NCBI GenBank assembly: GCA_038503065.1
Contig: JBCAMK010000003.1
Location: 2,914,001 to 2,978,000, forward strand
From: Paragyromitra xinjiangensis
Taxonomy: Eukaryota; Ascomycota; Pezizomycetes; Pezizales; Discinaceae
DNA: 64,000 bases
Reading direction: 5' to 3'
Part shown: positions 59,694 through 64,000 of the stretch, one piece after another
Layout: each line of letters opens with the position of its first letter
Position numbering within the stretch: the stretch's first letter is position 1
The notes under the pieces: model-generated
Told to the model about the DNA's origin: nothing
Seen by the model: only the letters and a program-made list of their open reading frames with translations
The model's database searches: none
Program-made: the position numbers and the translations under genes

Positions 59694-60243
59694 TCTCTGC
59701 AGACAACAGCAGCAACAACCGAACATCAACATCATCAGCCTCGACCTTCTCTCCTGAACCGCCACCGAATACCGCCCCGGTCAGATCACGACATACTGCC
59801 ACGATTATGGTCGATAAATGGCGAGAAGCATTCGAATTCTCAGCACTCACTAGAAACACGTTCCTAGGTGGCCCCGGTTAGCTGTCTCTTGATTGTCAAC
59901 ATCAATCACATCGCGTACCTTAAACGGCTCGGATCGCCCACTGCTTGCCTTTGTTCCTGTCATCCTTGTTTGACGAACTTTTGTGTTGATTGTCACGTGA
60001 CGCGCCTCCTGAAGTGTAATCAACGTCGACCAAACCCCCTATCGAGACTCTCACGACACTCTCGTCTACCGAACACAGACGTGGTCTTTGCATTGGCTTT
60101 TCGTCGCCTTTTCTCCTCCATCACGGATCACTCACGACGACGAGTTGAAACACTGGTCCAGAAGACTTCAGCCCTAGTGCGGTTTAGCGAGTATTCAAAT
60201 TGGCGTTATATCGACTGAGTTACACTTGAATCAACTGTTTGAG

Positions 60244-60251
60244 TATAAATA
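60244..60251 (+). promoter_or_regulatory. TATA box (TATAAATA)
   Basis: TATAAATA sits 88 bp before the ATG at 60332. In fungi transcription often starts 30-100 bp downstream of TATA, which makes the ATGs at 60269 and 60272 too close and favours 60332 as the start codon. Confidence 0.55.
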
Positions 60252-60331
60252 AGGACATAGACTGCACTATGATGTACGTGATAACACATCCCCTATCAAC
60301 ATTACTACCCCACAAAACACCCAACCTAACA

Positions 60332-60928
60332 ATGTGTTGCTTTAGTTACAACCCCGAAGCCTCACCTCCAATATCCGACTCCGACTCCCAGCCCCCAATG
60401 CGACACGTTCTTCGATCCGTCGCACTAAACGACCAGCAATCCAAAACCAAAACCAACCCCCGTCGAAAACCCACCTCCTGCAACTGCGAGACCCAACTGA
60501 CCGAGCTCCGAAAAGAGGTTTCAGAGCTCACCAAAACCATCAGCGAGATGAACAGCATCATCCACGCCAAACTCCTCTTCCCACACCTATCCCTCACCGA
60601 AGCCCTCGCAGACGAGGCCGAGGTCACGTACGACCATGTTAAACCCCCGAAACGACCCCGCTCGGATAGCGCGTTGTATCTTCCTGATATCCCCGACGGG
60701 TTCTCGGATAGCACGGCTCACTCGTTGGTGTTTAAGAGGAGGACGAAGGCTACTACTACTGAGCAGGAATGTAAGGTTGCGTTTAAGAAGCTGAAGGTTG
60801 ATTCTGGTGCTGAGGAGGGTTTTGAAACTGACACTATTGTAGTGAAGGGAGTAAAAGCTTCTGCTGTGAAACAGGGGAGGGTGGCTAAAAGGGGGAGAGC
60901 ATCGAGGAGGAGACCTGCGAGGAGGTAG
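60332..60928 (+). CDS. Small coiled-coil, basic protein of unknown function
   Basis: Single exon, 198 aa from MCCFSYNPEASP. In-frame ATGs at 60269 and 60272 would add about 20 residues, but a TATA box at 60244 favours 60332. A coiled coil covers about residues 52-75 (ETQLTELRKEVSELTKTISEM), preceded by a CNC motif. Then comes PPKRPRSDSALYLPDIPDGF, a region with VFKRRTK, and a very basic C-terminus (KRGRASRRRPARR) that may be a nuclear signal. No domain recognised. Like its neighbours, the first half of the gene is C-rich on the coding strand and the second half G/T-rich. The composition and open frame support a real gene; the function is unknown. Confidence 0.65.
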   Translation: MCCFSYNPEASPPISDSDSQPPMRHVLRSVALNDQQSKTKTNPRRKPTSCNCETQLTELRKEVSELTKTISEMNSIIHAKLLFPHLSLTEALADEAEVTYDHVKPPKRPRSDSALYLPDIPDGFSDSTAHSLVFKRRTKATTTEQECKVAFKKLKVDSGAEEGFETDTIVVKGVKASAVKQGRVAKRGRASRRRPARR

Positions 60929-61520
60929 AGTCGTTTATGTTTGTTTATCTTCTCTATACCAGAGTTATGTGCATTGAATGAGTTTTCAAAAATGGATATA
61001 AATATTCTCTAGAGTAGTACCGTATTATCTGGTGAAATTCGGTTTAGCGCTAGTAGGTAGAACATACATTAACGTACATAAAAAGAAAAATACAGCCAGT
61101 CTAAGCTCTATCAGTGCTTCTCTGCACCATTTTTGTGTTGGTGCTTTTGATTTCCGTGGGTTCAACCTGATGTCTTTCTTTTTATGCACATAAATGCATG
61201 TTTTCCCACTAGTGCCAAACCAATTCCACCAGATGATACGGTGGGATTTCGTTTTGGCTCGACCCTGCGTAAGTGCCGAATTGAGTCGTATAGGCTTCGG
61301 ATGCAAGAGCCAATCCTGGTAGGCATAAAGTGCTGGATTCCAGTATGTATGTTTACCAAGCTCCGAACAGCTTGAAATATGCAACCTAATGATTATTTGC
61401 TTATGTTCAAGTTACTACTCAGCTTCTTTCTTGTTCTGGCACGGCCTGAGTACAAAGGTTTAGGGCTCTGGTATTGCTTTCTAGGTCAAAATGTCTTAGC
61501 TTTGTCAGCCAGAGCAACCA

Positions 61521-61909
61521 GTCGGCTACAGTCCGACTAGCGGACTTCCGGCCAAGCCAGTCCGTCCAAATGGCCGTCCGACGGGCTGATTAAGTGGCGA
61601 AATATTGAAAAATAAATCGGCAACACAAGCAGCAGTTTTCCGGGAACACTTTCCATTGCTGAACTCAATAATATCTAGATAATGTACTTCTCAGATGTTC
61701 AATGGTGATTTATTGGACGGTTTTGTTCACGCCATAACTGTTGTTGCATGTGATATTATTGTACCTAGAAATCAATGGAATTATGATTAATAAAAATGGT
61801 GATTCATTGGTGAGTTTGGACTCATTTTGAAGGGAAGTCAAGGTCGACTGTAGTCTGACTGCTGTTGGACAACGCCAAGTCCGTCCGTCTAGGTCCGGAC
61901 GCCTGGCCG
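61521..61909. repeat. Diverged direct repeats of about 65 bp flanking 260 bp
   Basis: The copies at 61521-61585 and 61843-61909 align as direct repeats around GTCGRCT, AGTCYGACT, CGSCCAA and GTCCGTCC. Several differences are C/T or G/A, as left by repeat-induced point mutation. The interval between them also has a 16-bp direct repeat AATGGTGATTYATTGG (61701-61716 and 61795-61810). This could be a remnant of a small terminal-repeat element. Confidence 0.5.
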
Positions 61910-62518
61910 TATGGGACTCAGCTCGTTCTTATAGAAACCTTTTCAATGACAACAGCTCTAAGGAAGGTCAGTTTATACACAATTCAGTGGGACACCCCGT
62001 AATTTTACAACCAACATACTCGAACCCTTCGGTCACTTGAAGCCATTGAATGTGGAGGGCAGGGTAGCCTCGGCAATCAGTCGCACAGGGTTCATTGTTA
62101 CTCTAATCTCCCAGGTAGTGTTGAATATAATAGGTACTGTAGGACCTTCAAAAGGAGTATTGTAGAGTAGCACTATGGAGGCACTTGCAGTGTGAGCCCG
62201 TTGTGTAGTCGAGGGATTTCCCCTGAACGAGCTTCTAGGGTTGACTTTGGTAGTATGCTGATCCCTGCCAACTTAATTCTCTTTAGCCCCGCAAAGCCAT
62301 ATCATGGGAAAGGTTGAGAATCCACCTGTAAGGAAAGTTTTCCTAGAGCCTATTGGGCTTTCCGTATTATTTCTTAAGGAATACTACGTGAAGTTTCGGA
62401 CTACTAAGCGTATAGAGCAACGCACGCGGATGTCGAGCTAAAGTGCCGTGATGTCACATGAATGGTTTTATAGTCTTAAATGCGGTGTACGTACGTTTCC
62501 GTGCGGGATTATGATGGT

Positions 62519-62534
62519 CATGGGATATCACTCG
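62519..62534 (+). repeat. Dispersed motif CATG-N5-TCACTCG, copy 9
   Basis: CATGGGATATCACTCG, in the gene-free right end; identical to copy 2 and sharing some flanking bases with it. Confidence 0.6.
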
Positions 62535-64000
62535 ATATTATCTTTGTGCTATCTGTTGTAAAAACTCGATTGATTGCTTGATCACTAGAGCAGGCAGGCT
62601 GCTGCCTGCCCTCTATATACTATGACTTCGTACCCACAAAGGTCCACGTACTATTCCCATTCCCGAGGCTCCGCCGAGCGCTCAACCACGGGTGCCCGAG
62701 CATCTGCTCCGAGACCTCCGATCGAGTCACGGAGCCCGTACCTACTAGGAAGCAATATCCAACACTATCGGTTGATTAGATAGATAGATAGATAATCCAT
62801 ACACGCATCCAACCCTGCTATTGGTTGATTGAGTAATTCGTGTTATTGTAGGATGTGGGATTAACTGATTAATCTACTAATTTACTAAGTACATCCAACT
62901 ATCTAGACCATGGCACCTAGGATATAGGATCAGGGGGTAGAGAAAATTTGGTTAATTGGTTAGCTCAACTCGATCATAAGCCTTAATATATAAAATTTAC
63001 CTGCATGCTAGAACTTTCTATAGCTTGCTCCATTTACTATGTGTAGTACTCCGTTAGCCATCAGGGAGTAGTATCCAATAGAGCAAATAGGGCGAAAACT
63101 GTTAGTCCCTAGGATTTTTGAGATGATTGTAGATTTTCTCGAGATACTAGATAGGAGTGCCATTCTGGGGGAGTGGGCTGATACTGGAACGGCAATAGGA
63201 CTTTAAGACGACCGGCAGTGTTTCATCCATGTATTTATGTTTTGTATAGCCGATCGGGGTTTGAGTTGGGATACCTGCAGCTACGAAGAAAGACTTGGTG
63301 AGAGATCCAGAATAATGATTGCGAGGAGCTGACACGCAAGGATTTCTACTTTTGGGGTAGTTGAAGAAATGCTCTAGCAAATATCTAAGCCATATCAGCA
63401 ATACTAACCATCAGCTATGCATTTGTTCTTCGGATCGGGAATTGTCTGGACCGTCATACGATATATTGGAGCTCATGCGACGTAGAGATGGCAGTTTTCA
63501 CCGCCGGTCGATAGCATAATGTTCTTCATATAAAGTTTTCGATCTGGTACTCATGCTTGTACTAGCAAGGTTGAACTGAGACATGCCGTGTCTAGGCTAA
63601 GGTTTAAGCTTGGTGTGCACAAGGTACGATTATGCGCCCAAAATTTTTTGAATTGCGTAAATACATCTAGTAATAGGACTAGCCACCTCGGGACTTCGTG
63701 GAACATGTTCTCATAATAAATTTTCAATGCTGCAATTGAGAGTCTAGGCAATGCATGAGAGATAGAGCTTGATATCAAAATTTGGTAAGTACTTCTTATC
63801 TGTGAATCGGTTTATTGACCACGGCATCTGAGGGACAATTTAAACGGAAACTACGGCACGAACGTAGAGAAACCGAATTTTTTGGGGTTTCTTAACCGAA
63901 CTAATCCCCTGTAATATATAGTGTAACCAGCACTGTCACTATGGTTGGATGCATATGCCGCCTGGAGTAAACTAGCTATCACGACATTTTCGGAATCTCA

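Larger units (their letters stand above)
58727..60331. other. Intergenic; T/G-rich 3' flank then promoter of a small gene
   Basis: From 58727 to about 59400 the + strand is T/G-rich and holds the 3' flank of the preceding gene. From 59650 on, two E-box-like sites and a TATA box point to the promoter of the gene at 60332. Short frames near 59654-59881 and 59868-60218 have no ATG or motif support and are not called. Confidence 0.45.
60929..64000. other. Terminal 3.1 kb, no gene recognised
   Basis: AT-rich intergenic sequence. It contains a pair of diverged direct repeats (61521-61585 and 61843-61909), a GATA microsatellite (about 62774-62795) and a copy of the CATG-N5-TCACTCG motif at 62519-62534. 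Short frames have no motif, start context or splice support. Confidence 0.45.

Noticed and set aside
59654..60218. Two short plus-strand frames upstream of the small coiled-coil gene
   Set aside because: Neither starts with a convincing ATG or has motifs; the region looks like promoter and leader.

Overview
The window is nuclear DNA of a filamentous ascomycete (Pezizomycotina). Genes are split by short introns, mostly 44-90 nt, with GTRNGT-like donors, CTRAY branch points and AG acceptors. The products are typically fungal: a class III chitin synthase, a Vps62-family protein, a patatin-NACHT-ankyrin receptor and a Kel3-like kelch protein. About 15 protein genes in 64 kb, several gene-free stretches of 3-5 kb and foldback elements suggest an expanded genome. 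The many introns per gene and the sparse layout would fit Pezizomycetes, but that is a guess. I found no rRNA, tRNA or CRISPR.

Layout. 2.4-4.1 kb: a SIS-domain sugar-phosphate isomerase-like gene. 5.7 kb: a possible 81-aa acylated small protein. 7.6-9.2 kb (-): a Vps62-family gene. 10.6-12.1 kb (-): the 24-kDa subunit of respiratory complex I, divergent from a small two-exon gene at 12.45 kb. 13.3-14.2 kb (-): an F-box/ankyrin gene. 14.2-19.0 kb: empty. 19.0-22.4 kb: class III chitin synthase, seven exons. 24.9-26.0 kb (-): a thymine-DNA glycosylase, divergent from the NLR-type gene at 26.5-31.0 kb, whose near-identical ankyrin repeats end in a one-base frameshift. 31-33.8 kb: nested inverted-repeat elements. 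33.8-38.2 kb (-): xanthine dehydrogenase, seven exons. 38.2-43.4 kb: a gene desert with a 743-bp foldback element. 43.4-45.2 kb: guanine deaminase. 45.8-47.2 kb: a multi-pass membrane protein. 48.9-50.8 kb: a second patatin gene followed by a decayed NB-ARC module. 51.6-61 kb: a GC-richer gene island with a kelch gene, a lipocalin-like gene, a Cys/His coiled-coil gene and a small coiled-coil gene. 61-64 kb: no gene recognised.

How the genes relate. Guanine deaminase (guanine to xanthine) and xanthine dehydrogenase (hypoxanthine and xanthine to urate) are neighbouring genes and consecutive steps of purine breakdown. Two patatin-headed NLR-type loci, one apparently recent or active and one decayed, together with an F-box/ankyrin gene, give the window an immunity or allorecognition flavour. 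The other genes are housekeeping: cell wall, respiration, DNA repair and sorting.

The least explained signal is a short dispersed motif, CATG-N5-TCACTCG. I count nine exact copies on both strands, nearly all outside coding sequence, against about 0.03 expected by chance for those 11 fixed bases. Splice models were built by eye from donor, acceptor, branch-point and frame consistency, and all listed coding sequences close in frame.
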